Shown one piece after another: positions 1 to 8,543 of a DNA stretch of 64,000 bases. The stretch is from contig NZ_WKJP01000001.1 in assembly GCF_009674585.1 (NCBI RefSeq), forward strand, positions 1,550,001-1,614,000, given 5' to 3'. A program made the position numbers and the translations under genes. How positions within the stretch are numbered: position 1 is the stretch's first letter; each line of letters opens with the position of its first letter. This DNA is from Haloferax marinisediminis (GTDB lineage: Archaea; Halobacteriota; Halobacteria; Halobacteriales; Haloferacaceae). The notes below the pieces were generated by a model. The model worked only from the letters and a program-made list of their open reading frames with translations, searched no databases and had not been told where the DNA came from.

Positions 1-38
1 GACGACGGAGTGCTGCGAATCCAAACTCCCGCACTGAG

Positions 39-260
39 CTACAGTTCTCGGGGATTTCTGCGGTGTCTCGAGATGGTTCTCGTGACGCTGACGACGTCGA
101 CAGTCGGGTCGACGACGAATCTGGACCCATCTTCGCCGAGTTTCCACGCGACGGGGGCGTAGCCCTGCGGTGCAGGCCCGCCGTCGACGAAGACGAGGTC
201 TCCCGTTTCGTCGCGGAACACGACCGGTGCTCTGGTTTCGCCCGGCTCGTCAGCGTTCAT
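39..260 (-). CDS. Small acidic hypothetical protein (73 aa)
   Basis: A 73-residue protein starting MNADEPGETRAPVVF. It is acidic in the first two thirds and has a short basic tail (SRHRRNPREL). There are no membrane segments, Cys pairs or nucleotide-binding motifs. The alternating hydrophobic pattern around VVFRDETGDLVFVDGG suggests a small beta-rich fold. It is divergent from the flavoprotein gene to its right. I do not recognise a family. The acidic composition and GC-rich third positions favour a real gene over a chance frame; a + strand frame over the same bases is Arg-rich and less convincing. Confidence 0.55.
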   Translation of the reverse strand: MNADEPGETRAPVVFRDETGDLVFVDGGPAPQGYAPVAWKLGEDGSRFVVDPTVDVVSVTRTISRHRRNPREL

Positions 261-441
261 TGACCCGGAACTCGGCCGGACTGCCTGATAAACCTCCGCA
301 CCCAGTTATCACACACGGTAGTGAGACTGCGGACGCGTCCTCGAACGCGCGAAATCTCGTCGTCTACTCGAGCAGGTGGCGAGCCGTGAAGGACCACGTC
401 GGTTCAGGGGGTTTAATAGCCGAGCGAAGTGCTGTAGCGGT

Positions 442-1833
442 ATGGAACGCGTAGACGTCGCCATCGTCGGTGGCGGCCCGGCCGGAACGGCGGCAGCACA
501 CGCCGCTGCGTCGGCCGGGGCCACCGCTGTGGTCTTTGAGAAAGGCGTCCCCCGAGCGGACCGACAGGGCCTCGGTCCAGATTCGACGGACGCAGCAGGT
601 ATCCTCGACTATTGGGTGGACATCATGGGAATCGATCCCGACGAGATGCCAGACGACGTCGTCCTCGACATCCTCGACCGGGCCGAGTTCATCGGGCCGA
701 CCGAGTCGCTGACGCTTCGGAGCACCGGTATCGACTCGTCGTACGACGAGTTCGGATACACCTTCCACCGTGCGAAGTTCGACGACTGGATGCGGAGTCG
801 TGCAGAGGACGCAGGTGCAGAGTACCGTGTGAAGGCGTCCGTCCGTGACGTCGAGACCGACCTCGACGCGGCTGACAGTGCGGACGACCCACGACACGTC
901 GTTCGGTTAGCGAACGGTGAGGACATCGGTGCCGACTTCCTCATCCTCGCCGACGGTCCACAGCGGACGGTCACCAACAAGGTTCTCGACAAGTACCTGT
1001 CCTTCGACATCACCGACCGCCTCGCCGCACCGAAGGTGAACCACATCGCCTATCAGGAACACCGAGAATTCCCGCCCGAACTGTTCGACGAAGTCGACGG
1101 TGCAATCAAGTTCTGGTGGGGGTACATGCCCGGCCACACCGCCTATCCGTGGATTTTCCCGAACGACAACAACGTCTGCCGGGTCGGTCTCACGATGCCA
1201 ATCGGCCTCGACATCGACGAGGTGAAAGACCGAGACGACTACAAACTCCTCCGCCCTGACGACGAGCGCATCCCACAGGGACGTGAGTACATCCGCCGAC
1301 TCCTCGAACAGGAGTACGGTGACGAGTACGATATCGACGAGGACTTCCCCATCGTCGAAGACCGAGGGAAGACCAAAGGGACCGAGACGTACGCTATCTC
1401 GTCGACGCGACCAATCGACTCGCCCGCGAAAGCAGGCATCGCCGTGACTGGCGGTGCGATGGGGTCGACGTCGGCTTTCCACGAAGGTGGCGACCACGTC
1501 GCCGTTCGAACTGGTGCCATCGCCGGCGAACTCGCCGCTGCGGGTGACATGAGCGAGTACAACGAGCGGTGGAAAGACGCCATCGGCGACGAAATCCTCC
1601 GGAACGTCGCGATGGCCGAAATCGTCCACGACTACGGGCCGAACGACTGGGACAAGACGTTCAAAGCGGCACGGAAACTGCTCGCAGAAGACGGCGGCTA
1701 CACGGCGTTCGACACCGCCAAACTCTCTGCGGGCTTCAGCGCGGCGAAACTCGCCACACGATACAAGAAGACGAAACTGAAGTACCGCAACGGGAAGTAC
1801 GTCCAACTGAAGGAATCCGAGTACACGCTGTAA
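442..1833 (+). CDS. FAD-dependent oxidoreductase, geranylgeranyl reductase / digeranylgeranylglycerophospholipid reductase family
   Basis: The 463-residue product begins MERVDVAIVGGGPAGTAAA, a classic Rossmann FAD motif (GxGxxG) within the first 15 residues. An acidic/Lys patch (VVFEKG) then ends the second beta strand. A later 'GFDYNCG-like' region is absent, but ADFLILADGPQRTV and a C-terminal AVTGGAMGSTSAFHEGGDH segment fit the second FAD contact of the geranylgeranyl reductase/FixC family. Family members saturate isoprenoid chains of archaeal lipids or quinones, or act as ETF-quinone-type flavoproteins; which one cannot be decided here. An upstream in-frame ATG would add 22 residues with no FAD-fold character, so I place the start at the ATG directly before the dinucleotide motif. 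Confidence 0.85.
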   Translation: MERVDVAIVGGGPAGTAAAHAAASAGATAVVFEKGVPRADRQGLGPDSTDAAGILDYWVDIMGIDPDEMPDDVVLDILDRAEFIGPTESLTLRSTGIDSSYDEFGYTFHRAKFDDWMRSRAEDAGAEYRVKASVRDVETDLDAADSADDPRHVVRLANGEDIGADFLILADGPQRTVTNKVLDKYLSFDITDRLAAPKVNHIAYQEHREFPPELFDEVDGAIKFWWGYMPGHTAYPWIFPNDNNVCRVGLTMPIGLDIDEVKDRDDYKLLRPDDERIPQGREYIRRLLEQEYGDEYDIDEDFPIVEDRGKTKGTETYAISSTRPIDSPAKAGIAVTGGAMGSTSAFHEGGDHVAVRTGAIAGELAAAGDMSEYNERWKDAIGDEILRNVAMAEIVHDYGPNDWDKTFKAARKLLAEDGGYTAFDTAKLSAGFSAAKLATRYKKTKLKYRNGKYVQLKESEYTL

Positions 1834-2303
1834 GCTGCCGCCGAGTGTCGCGACTCAGCCACACCGCTCGGTCGGAACTCGTTTTACCCCCGGTGAACTA
1901 GACGCTTGTGCGTACCTCAAGTCCCCGTCCGAGTTGTCCCACTTTGGGAGCGATGACAGAACGGCGAACCCGGGTGCGCGACACCTACTGGCCGGCACAC
2001 GCCGGCGTACTTCGGAACGTCCGCGCCCGAAAGACGGACCGCCTGGCACGAGGGTTTCCCGGTTGACGCGGCACGCCGCCTCGGGATGATACCGGCCGTT
2101 AGTGTTCCGGGCGACAACTTACGACGATACAGAGATACGTCTACACTCATCTCACCGCTACTCCCAGTCTCAGAAGTAATCAGGCACGAGTCCAGTCAGC
2201 GTGTTCGATAGAGAAATTCACATTCGCCGATAGAATCTTGTGCAGTGGTAACATATGTCGTCTTTATGTCTCTCCAGAGCCTACATTATCGGTGGTGAAA
2301 TAG
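1834..2303. other. Long intergenic region with several GC-rich hairpins; possible RNA gene
   Basis: No convincing protein gene. A TATA-like TTTTAC lies near 1881. Downstream are three successive perfect short inverted repeats: GCCGGC-ACAC-GCCGGC (1991-2006), GTCCG-N11-CGGAC (2019-2039) and GCGG-CACG-CCGC (2068-2079). A 37-codon ORF (1953-2066, MTERRTRVRDTYWP...) overlaps them but is very Arg-rich, unlike haloarchaeal proteins. I found no RNase P or SRP signature motifs and no tRNA. The right end (about 2235-2303) is AT-richer and probably holds the promoter of the next gene. Confidence 0.35.
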
Positions 2304-2603
2304 ATGGCGTACCTACTGGCAAAATCGACTGTAGAGGATTTTGAGGCGTGGAGAGCGTCGTTCGATAAAAACGATTCCTTCCGCACTGAGCATGGAGAAC
2401 AGGGCTATCAGACCTTCCAGAGTGTGGACGATCCGAACGAGGTCGTCGTCCTATTCGACTGGGACGACAACGAAGACCCTCGTGCGTTCTTCGGGTCCGA
2501 GGAGATGCGTGAGCGGATGGCGCAGGCTGGCGTGAAAGGGATGCCAGATATGTCGGTCGTGAAGATGGTCGACCAGAAATCGGCTATCGAACCGTCTGCA
2601 TAA
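2304..2603 (+). CDS. Dimeric alpha/beta-barrel (monooxygenase-like) protein
   Basis: A 99-residue single-domain protein starting MAYLLAKSTVEDFEAW. The pattern (beta strand, helix with a Trp and a paired Asp/Lys, strand VVVLFDWDD, helix, strand) is that of ferredoxin-like dimeric alpha-beta barrels such as antibiotic-biosynthesis monooxygenase or Dabb domains. There is no cofactor motif, so the activity is unknown. It is a paralogue of the minus-strand gene at 16874-17176: both share VEDxxxW, a GxQGY core, FDWD and an AGVxGxP turn. It stands alone between a long intergenic region and the potassium channel gene. A stress or redox role is only a guess. Confidence 0.75.
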   Translation: MAYLLAKSTVEDFEAWRASFDKNDSFRTEHGEQGYQTFQSVDDPNEVVVLFDWDDNEDPRAFFGSEEMRERMAQAGVKGMPDMSVVKMVDQKSAIEPSA

Positions 2604-2768
2604 ACTGCTACTGCAGACTCGTCTCTGGCGAGAAAGTCTCACCCGCTGAGAGACGACTCGTTCGCTGCCTCGGAGCCACGGCGAGACGCTGTTCTGAAGC
2701 ACTCGTCCGCCGAACCACAGAGGCACGTACTGTTTTCACGGGGTCGGTACTACTATAGGTATCCGAAC

Positions 2769-4454
2769 ATGTCCTCTCTCCCCGAGTCGATTCGCCGGTT
2801 CGAACCGAGCCGTCGAATCCGACACGTCATCTACTACGTCATCGGGCTCGTGTTACTCATCGCCCTCTACACCGTCGCATACAACTACGCGCTGGGACGG
2901 CTCGAAGGCGTCGAACAGTCGATTTTCGCCTCGTTCGAGTTCGTCATCCAGACGATGACCACCACTGGATACGGTCAGGACTCGGGTATCTGGAGCCATC
3001 CGCTGATGTTTCTCTTCGTCGCGTTGATTCAGATTTCCGGCATCGCAATCGGGTTTTTTACGCTCCGTCTCATCATCATCCCACTCTTTACCGGCGCCGA
3101 GGTCAACCTTGACGACCGGCTCAGTCCAAAAACCGGCCACGTCATCATCTGTGAATACCGCCGGGACTCTGCAATCCTCCTCGACGAACTCCGCGAACTG
3201 GGCATCGACTACGTGCTTATCTCCTCCTCACGGGAGGACGCTGAGTCACTCTCGAATCGCGGCTACGCCGCCATCCACGGCTCTCCGCAAGCGACGGAGA
3301 CGTTCGAGCGAGCCAGCATCGGGACTGCACAGACGGTCATCACCGACGCCGGGGACGCGAACGTCAACACGATACTCACCGTCCGGGGGATGCGGCCGGA
3401 TATCGACGTCATCGCACTGACCGACGACAGCAGAATGGAGGAAATACTGCGCACCGTCGGTGCAGATACCGTGCTGTCGCCGCACGGCGTCTTGGGACAC
3501 CGCCTCGCAGAGAAAGCCGTCGCCTCGTTCAGCTCTGAGCTGCGAGACACCATCGAACTCGGGGGAAACACGAGTCTGATGGAGCTCCCAGTCTCCGATT
3601 CGAGCGAGCTCGTCGGGCGCAGCATCCGAGAGACCAAGGTCAGAGAGCGAACCGGGGCCAACATCGTCGGTGCGTGGCTCGACGGCGAGCTACAGCTCCC
3701 ACCCAGTCCGGACGCAGTCGTCCGTCCGAACACCGTCCTGTTGGTGTCTGGTGAGGAGTCCGCACTCAAAGACCTGAGCGAGTTCACCCGGCCCCCCCGG
3801 TCGTTCACCGAACACGAGCGCTTCGTGCTCGTGGGGTTGGGCGAAGTCGGTCGCGCCGCCAAGGCAGTCATCGAGGAGTCCGGTGGTGAAGTCGTCACAA
3901 TCGACGTCGAGGACCGTCCAGGCGTCGATATCGTCGGCGACGGAGGCTCCCGAGACGTCTTGCTCGCCGCGGGGGTCGAGAACGCCGGGGCAATCATCAT
4001 TGGCGTCCCAGACGACTCGATTGCGCTCTTGACGACCGTGCTCGCCCAGTCGATTCACCCCGAGATAGAGGTTCTCGTCCGTGTTGGAGACGCAGAGGCC
4101 ACGCAGAAGGCGTTCACCGCCGGGGCCGACTACGTCCTGTCAGTCCCGCAAGTGAGCGCGAGGATGGTTGCAAAGGAGCTTCGAGGTGAGGACGTGCTCG
4201 CGCCGGCGAGTCAGATTCGCCTCGTTCGCGTCCCGGCGACGCCGTTTTCGGGGTCGACACTCGGGAAATCCCGCATCTACGAACAAACCGGCTGTCGCGT
4301 CATCGCAATCGAGAACGGTGACGGGCAGACGGTTTCGGTCGACCCACAGTGGCGGTTCTCTGGGGACGAACGGATTACGATTGTCGGGGCTGACGAAGCA
4401 GTACAGACGTTCCTCAAGCGGTTCGACGTCACCCCAACTGACGTCTCCAGATAG
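2769..4454 (+). CDS. Potassium channel with two RCK (TrkA-N/TrkA-C) modules
   Basis: 561 residues. Residues 19-42 form the first membrane helix, about 50-71 the pore helix and selectivity filter (TTTGYGQ at 64-70), and 78-107 the inner helix. This is a two-TM K+ channel pore. Two cytosolic regulatory modules follow: RCK-N at about 122-240 plus TrkA-C at about 258-345, then RCK-N at about 352-465 plus TrkA-C to the end. The second RCK has an intact nucleotide motif (GLGEVG). The first has CEYRRDS at the equivalent turn and probably cannot bind NAD in the usual way. The tandem arrangement means one tetramer carries eight RCK lobes. Probable role: K+ flux, central to the salt-in strategy of haloarchaea. 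Confidence 0.92.
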   Translation: MSSLPESIRRFEPSRRIRHVIYYVIGLVLLIALYTVAYNYALGRLEGVEQSIFASFEFVIQTMTTTGYGQDSGIWSHPLMFLFVALIQISGIAIGFFTLRLIIIPLFTGAEVNLDDRLSPKTGHVIICEYRRDSAILLDELRELGIDYVLISSSREDAESLSNRGYAAIHGSPQATETFERASIGTAQTVITDAGDANVNTILTVRGMRPDIDVIALTDDSRMEEILRTVGADTVLSPHGVLGHRLAEKAVASFSSELRDTIELGGNTSLMELPVSDSSELVGRSIRETKVRERTGANIVGAWLDGELQLPPSPDAVVRPNTVLLVSGEESALKDLSEFTRPPRSFTEHERFVLVGLGEVGRAAKAVIEESGGEVVTIDVEDRPGVDIVGDGGSRDVLLAAGVENAGAIIIGVPDDSIALLTTVLAQSIHPEIEVLVRVGDAEATQKAFTAGADYVLSVPQVSARMVAKELRGEDVLAPASQIRLVRVPATPFSGSTLGKSRIYEQTGCRVIAIENGDGQTVSVDPQWRFSGDERITIVGADEAVQTFLKRFDVTPTDVSR

Positions 4455-4554
4455 GTGGCCTCAGTCGGCAGAGTGAGTGCCATTTTGGTCATCGGAGACA
4501 CCGTTATCCAACTGTCGCTCCGTGCGCCCACCCGTCACGCGGACATTCCAAGGG

Positions 4555-4965
4555 TCACACGACGTCGCTTCCGCCCGTATACGAGAAGTGCGCCGTGAGG
4601 TCCATCGTCGAGAGCATTCCGACGACGTGCCCTTCATCGTCGGTGACAGGCAGATGGTGAATGCCGTGTCGAATCATCTTCGCGGCAGCGTCACGGATAG
4701 AGTTCCGTGCGTCGATGGTGACGACGTGGTCTGTCATCCACGCTGAAACCGTCACGTCGGCCGGCGACCCACCCTCGGAGACGAACGTGGCGAGGTCACT
4801 GTTCGTGAACATCCCAACTGGGGTGGCCGTCTCGTCGACGACGACGAGGGAACTGATTCCTTCCGCGAGGAGCGTCGAAACAGCGTCTTCGACAGTCGCG
4901 TCAGTCGCGACGGTGCAAACGCCAGACGTCATGAGCCGTTCGACCGAGGATGTCTCCATCACCAT
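4555..4965 (-). CDS. CBS-domain pair protein
   Basis: 136 residues that are essentially two CBS motifs: residues about 5-62 (SVERLMTSGVCTVATDATVEDA, then GISSLVVVDETATPVGMFT) and about 72-130 (VSAWMTDHVVTIDARNSIRDA, then GIHHLPVTDDEGHVVGMLS). Such stand-alone Bateman modules bind adenosine nucleotides (AMP, ATP, SAM or NADH) and act as sensors. There is no attached catalytic domain. It is convergent with the potassium channel gene, so a shared transcript is impossible; a functional tie to ion transport is speculative. The ORF opens MVMET, so the start may be either Met. Confidence 0.88.
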   Translation of the reverse strand: MVMETSSVERLMTSGVCTVATDATVEDAVSTLLAEGISSLVVVDETATPVGMFTNSDLATFVSEGGSPADVTVSAWMTDHVVTIDARNSIRDAAAKMIRHGIHHLPVTDDEGHVVGMLSTMDLTAHFSYTGGSDVV

Positions 4966-5190
4966 GTCAACATAGATGCAAGATGGTCGTTAATAATTGT
5001 TGGTGGACTATCCGAATACGACCGAGTACGGAGTTTCGTGCAAGTCACCTTGCTGGCTGTCGCGTCATCACTATCGAGAGCGCACACATTCGTATGAGGC
5101 TCCTCTGGCACAGCCGGTTTTGTGAGGTTCTTTTCGTCTTTGACAACACAGTATGGTAAAAACAGTGATAGTTTATTGCCGCGCCCGGCA

Positions 5191-5198
5191 TTTATATA
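5191..5198 (+). promoter_or_regulatory. TATA box of the SnoaL-like gene (probably leaderless mRNA)
   Basis: TTTATATA ends 13 bases before the ATG at 5212, with its centre about 17 bases upstream. At this distance transcription would begin at or a few bases inside or before the ATG, matching the leaderless mRNAs usual in haloarchaea. It also supports the chosen start codon. Confidence 0.6.
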
Positions 5199-5211
5199 GT
5201 GAGAGTCTACA

Positions 5212-5652
5212 ATGGCAATCAAGCAAGCAGACGAGGGCGTCCGGGCAGTTTCTGACAGATTCTACAACGCACTGACGCAGATGGCAAACGGAGACGCGAC
5301 CCCGATGATGGAACTCTGGCCACACCGGGACGACGTAACGACGATGCACCCAATCGGAGGGCGCGAAGTGGGATGGGACGAAGTTCGAGGCCCGTGGCAG
5401 GCGGTGGCCGACATGGCAGAGGGAGGCGAAGTAAAGCCGACCGACCAGCACTTCCGAGTCTTCGGGGACGTCGCAATCGAACTCGTCACCGAGGACGTCT
5501 CGATGTCACTCGGCGGAGAGTCGGTCGAAGGGATGTACCGAGCGACGAACATCTACCACCGCGAAAACGGCGAGTGGCACATCGTCCACCACCACACCGA
5601 CATCGACATGGAGTTCATCGACATCCTCCAGCGGCTTGGCGACGACGAGTAA
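5212..5652 (+). CDS. SnoaL-like / NTF2-fold protein, DUF4440-type
   Basis: 146 residues with the cone-shaped NTF2 fold pattern: an N-terminal helix (AVSDRFYNALTQMANGD), an acidic turn with MMELWPHRDDVTTMHPIGG, then WDEVRGPWQAVADM, and C-terminal strands ending with GEWHIVHHHTDID. The HHH cluster near the C-terminus and Trp/His residues lining the pocket resemble the YybH/SnoaL group (ketosteroid-isomerase-like). The ligand or reaction is unknown. A TATA box lies directly upstream. A second, more distant SnoaL-type protein is encoded at 29422-29883. Confidence 0.82.
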   Translation: MAIKQADEGVRAVSDRFYNALTQMANGDATPMMELWPHRDDVTTMHPIGGREVGWDEVRGPWQAVADMAEGGEVKPTDQHFRVFGDVAIELVTEDVSMSLGGESVEGMYRATNIYHRENGEWHIVHHHTDIDMEFIDILQRLGDDE

Positions 5653-5774
5653 TCTACGTTGAGGGGGTGAACAACTCCCTCCGTGCAGTTTCTACCGAAC
5701 GATACAGAAATCCGGACAGTACTGGCAGATTGGTTTACAAAATCTTGTTACTGTTTGCCAATGTCATAGAGCAC

Positions 5775-6038
5775 ATGGCTCGAAAATCGTTGCTACGGGT
5801 GGTCGTCGTCGGTGTGTTCGTACTGGCATCCGTCGCAGGAGGAACTGGGAGCGTCGTTGCTGTTGGCACCGGGTCGGACGACTGCGACGACACCGACAGA
5901 GAGATCAAACCGTCCTGTGCCCGCGACGAGAATCGTGCGACTGCGAAAGACGTACTGAGTCGTGCTGGGAAATCCCTCGGTGAGACACCGAACGGCGACA
6001 AAGTCATCCGAATCCTGAAGAAGAAGTTGCCGTCGTAG
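5775..6038 (+). CDS. Small exported hypothetical protein
   Basis: 87 residues. It has a basic N-terminus (MARKSLLR), a hydrophobic stretch (VVVVGVFVLASVAGGTGSVV) typical of a Sec signal peptide, then a charged mature part with two Cys (DDCDDTD and PSCARDE) that could form a disulfide, and a basic Lys-rich end (ILKKKLPS). No family recognised. A longer frame runs upstream, but it overlaps the SnoaL gene in another frame and has Arg-rich shadow composition, so the ATG before the signal peptide is preferred. Possibly a small cell-surface protein. Confidence 0.6.
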   Translation: MARKSLLRVVVVGVFVLASVAGGTGSVVAVGTGSDDCDDTDREIKPSCARDENRATAKDVLSRAGKSLGETPNGDKVIRILKKKLPS

Positions 6039-6126
6039 ACCCGTCCTCCCGACGAGCGACGTGTGAGTCTGCCGATTGGACCGACGCGGGGTTTCATATC
6101 CACGGTGAGCGAACGAACTGTCAGCA

Positions 6127-7242
6127 ATGGAATCGCAGGGGGACGTGTTGTCGCGAGGGCCGGACGAGCGAGTGCAAGTGTTGGACGCCGACGGGTCCGT
6201 CGTGGCACCGGAACTCGTCCCGAATCTCGACGACGAGACGTTCGTCTCGATGTTTCGTGACATGCGCTTCTGTCGGCGATTCGACGAGCGGCTGATTAGC
6301 CTCCAGCGACAGGGTCGAATCGGGACCTACGCGTCGCTCGCAGGGCAGGAGGGGTCCCAGATTGGGTCGATGTACGCCCTCTCCGACGAAGACGTCGTCT
6401 CCTATCAGTACCGCGAGCACGGCGCAGTCGTTGCGCGTGGATTTCCGTGGGAGTACCTCCTCTACTGGGCGGGGCACGAAGCGGGACACGAAGCGCTCGC
6501 AGACCGCAACATCTTCCCCCTCAATATCAGCATCGCTGCCCACCTCCCACACGCTGTCGGCGTGGCGATGGCGATGAAATACCGCGAGGAACCACGCGTG
6601 ACAGTCGCGCACTTCGGCGACGGCGCGACGAGTGAGGGCGATTTCCACGAGGCACTCAACTTCGCGGGCGTGTTCGACGTGCCGGCGCTGTTCGTCTGTA
6701 ACAACAACCAGTGGGCAATCTCGACGCCACGAGACGAACAGACTGCGAGTCGAACGTTCGCACAGAAAGCCGACGCGTACGGATTCGAAGGCGTGCAGGT
6801 CGACGGGATGGACCCACTCGCGATGTACGTGGTGACACAGGCGGCCCGGGAAAAGGCACTCGACGCGTCGGGCGAGACTCCCCGTCCAACGCTCATCGAG
6901 GCGATACAGTACCGGTACGGCGCGCACACGACAGCAGACGACCCGTCGGTCTATCGTGACGACGAGGAAGTCGAACAGTGGCGACAGAAAGACCCACTCG
7001 ACCGGTTCGAGGCGTTTCTTCGTGAGACTGGCCGACTCGACGACGACTCCATCGAAGCGATGGAAGACGACATAACGGAGACGCTCGCGGATGCAATCGA
7101 CCGAATGGAGTCGTTCGATGCAGACCCCAATTCGATGTTCGAGTACGCATATGCGGACCAGACGACGGCGGTCCGCGAGCAACACGAGGAGTTCCAGCGG
7201 ATGCGTGCGGAGTACGGCGACGAGTCGTTCCGCAGAGAGTAG
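6127..7242 (+). CDS. Thiamine-diphosphate 2-oxoacid dehydrogenase E1 alpha subunit (PdhA-like)
   Basis: 371 residues in the pyruvate/branched-chain 2-oxoacid dehydrogenase E1 alpha family. The ThDP/Mg motif reads GDGATSEGDFHEALN, followed by FVCNNNQWAIS; upstream are REHGAVVARG and HLPHAVGVAMAMK. The usual phosphorylation-loop region YRYGAHTTADDPSVYR is present. E1 alpha works only with an E1 beta partner and E2/E3, none of which is adjacent, so it must pair with subunits encoded elsewhere or be a paralogue with another substrate. Haloarchaea carry several such complexes of poorly defined substrate (branched-chain or acetoin-like 2-oxoacids). Confidence 0.9.
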   Translation: MESQGDVLSRGPDERVQVLDADGSVVAPELVPNLDDETFVSMFRDMRFCRRFDERLISLQRQGRIGTYASLAGQEGSQIGSMYALSDEDVVSYQYREHGAVVARGFPWEYLLYWAGHEAGHEALADRNIFPLNISIAAHLPHAVGVAMAMKYREEPRVTVAHFGDGATSEGDFHEALNFAGVFDVPALFVCNNNQWAISTPRDEQTASRTFAQKADAYGFEGVQVDGMDPLAMYVVTQAAREKALDASGETPRPTLIEAIQYRYGAHTTADDPSVYRDDEEVEQWRQKDPLDRFEAFLRETGRLDDDSIEAMEDDITETLADAIDRMESFDADPNSMFEYAYADQTTAVREQHEEFQRMRAEYGDESFRRE

Positions 7243-7359
7243 TCGCAATCGCCCTCGACGAGCCAAGAAATCAGTGCCACTTCAAGAGGCAGAAATACGT
7301 TTGGTTCAGAAGAAACTGTCGCGACCAGTTGTGAGTCGTCAGTTCAGTTGATGGGTTCC

Positions 7360-8439
7360 TCACGGAGTTGGGTTGTACACCTCTGGGTCTGGTTCGCCTT
7401 GAACGTCGATGACGGCGAGACACCCTTTTCGAGCGACGCGACTGAGGGCGTGGTCAACGAGTTTGATTGGGAGCGGAACCGGTGACGAAAGCGTTGCGAT
7501 AACCGCGCTCCCGGGGAGGACGGGTGTCGTTTGGACGTACCGATGTGGGTCGGAGAGGATGGCACCCTGTGGATAGACTTCGTCCCAAACCGACCCGATT
7601 GGGTGGAAGCTACTGAACAGGTTCGGTCCGCCCACGGCGAAATACACGCGCGCAGTCTCACCCGTATTCATCTGCATGTCGTTGTAGCCCTGTGGTCCGA
7701 TGGCGTACTTTTCGCCGTTGATGAGGACGTACGTGGGGTCTTCGCGTGCCATTGCTTCGAAGTCGAATTCGTGGTGACCCCCTTCGCCTGTCTGTCCGTT
7801 CGTGTACAGTTCGTGCTGACCGAGGTAGAACTCGTGGTCTACTGCCGGAAGGCCTTCTTCTGGTTCGACGAGGATTGCACCAAACATCCCTGCCGAGATG
7901 TGGTAATCTAGGTTTGGAACCGCACAGTGGTAGACGAACAAACCGGGGTACGTAACTTTGAACGTGATTCGTTTGGTCTCCCCTGGCATCACTAACGTGT
8001 CTTCGGCACCACCACCCGGTCCACGGACGGCGTGGAGGTCGATGTTGTGCGGCATCGTATTCTCTGGGTGGTTCGAGATGGTGAGGTCGACGGTGTCACC
8101 AACCCGAGTACGGATGAGTGGTCCGGGGATTTGGCTGTTGAACGTCATGTACGTGAACGTCACGCCGGGTTCTATCTCTGCAACCAACTCTCGGGTCTCA
8201 AGTTCGACGACGACTGTGTCGGGAGTCGTCCGTGTAATCGGACCGGGGATGTCCGTGGGGTCTGCCGCAATTCGGTCGATATCGACAGCCATCGCAGGAT
8301 TGAGCGAGGCTGGGGCGGCGACGGATTTCACCGTCACGTTTCCAATGCGCTCGGTTGTGAGACAGCCAGCAACAGCGAGCGTCCCACCAACGCCAACCGT
8401 CTGTAACATTTGTCTTCTGGTTATCGAACGATGAGTCAT
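7360..8439 (-). CDS. nirK: Copper-containing nitrite reductase NirK (exported)
   Basis: 359 residues. The start MTHRSITRRQMLQTV gives a twin-arginine signal, followed by a lipobox-like VAGC at residues 23-26, so it is probably a Tat-exported membrane-anchored lipoprotein. Two cupredoxin domains follow. Copper ligands line up with known NirK spacing: type 1 Cu at H131, C172, H180, M185; type 2 Cu at H136, H171, H330; catalytic D134 and H279. The enzyme reduces nitrite to NO in denitrification. An upstream in-frame start would put 30 residues before the Tat motif, so it was rejected. Divergent from the halocyanin gene, its likely electron donor. Confidence 0.95.
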   Translation of the reverse strand: MTHRSITRRQMLQTVGVGGTLAVAGCLTTERIGNVTVKSVAAPASLNPAMAVDIDRIAADPTDIPGPITRTTPDTVVVELETRELVAEIEPGVTFTYMTFNSQIPGPLIRTRVGDTVDLTISNHPENTMPHNIDLHAVRGPGGGAEDTLVMPGETKRITFKVTYPGLFVYHCAVPNLDYHISAGMFGAILVEPEEGLPAVDHEFYLGQHELYTNGQTGEGGHHEFDFEAMAREDPTYVLINGEKYAIGPQGYNDMQMNTGETARVYFAVGGPNLFSSFHPIGSVWDEVYPQGAILSDPHRYVQTTPVLPGSAVIATLSSPVPLPIKLVDHALSRVARKGCLAVIDVQGEPDPEVYNPTP

Positions 8440-8486
8440 TAGACAGCGGGAAATAGGTGGTGAGATGTCATATCCTAAAGCGCTCA

Positions 8487-8503
8487 TTCTCTGGGTTTGA
8501 GAA
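8487..8503. promoter_or_regulatory. Inverted repeat in the nirK-halocyanin divergent promoter region
   Basis: TTCTC-N7-GAGAA lies in the 104-base gap between the two divergent starts. It is a perfect five-base dyad and could be a regulator site shared by both genes. It does not match the CGAA-N4-TTCG motif described for the haloarchaeal denitrification regulator NarO, so the binding protein is unknown. Confidence 0.35.
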
Positions 8504-8543
8504 GCTGAGAAGCAGATTTTCGTATTCACGTCGTTACTCTTTC

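Noticed and set aside
1953-2066. 37-codon ORF in the long intergenic region
   Set aside because: Very Arg-rich and overlapping three hairpins. Possible but less likely than a structured RNA; listed under the intergenic feature.
5373-5774. Upstream extension of the small exported protein frame
   Set aside because: Overlaps the SnoaL-like gene out of frame and is Arg-rich; the signal peptide sets the start at 5775.
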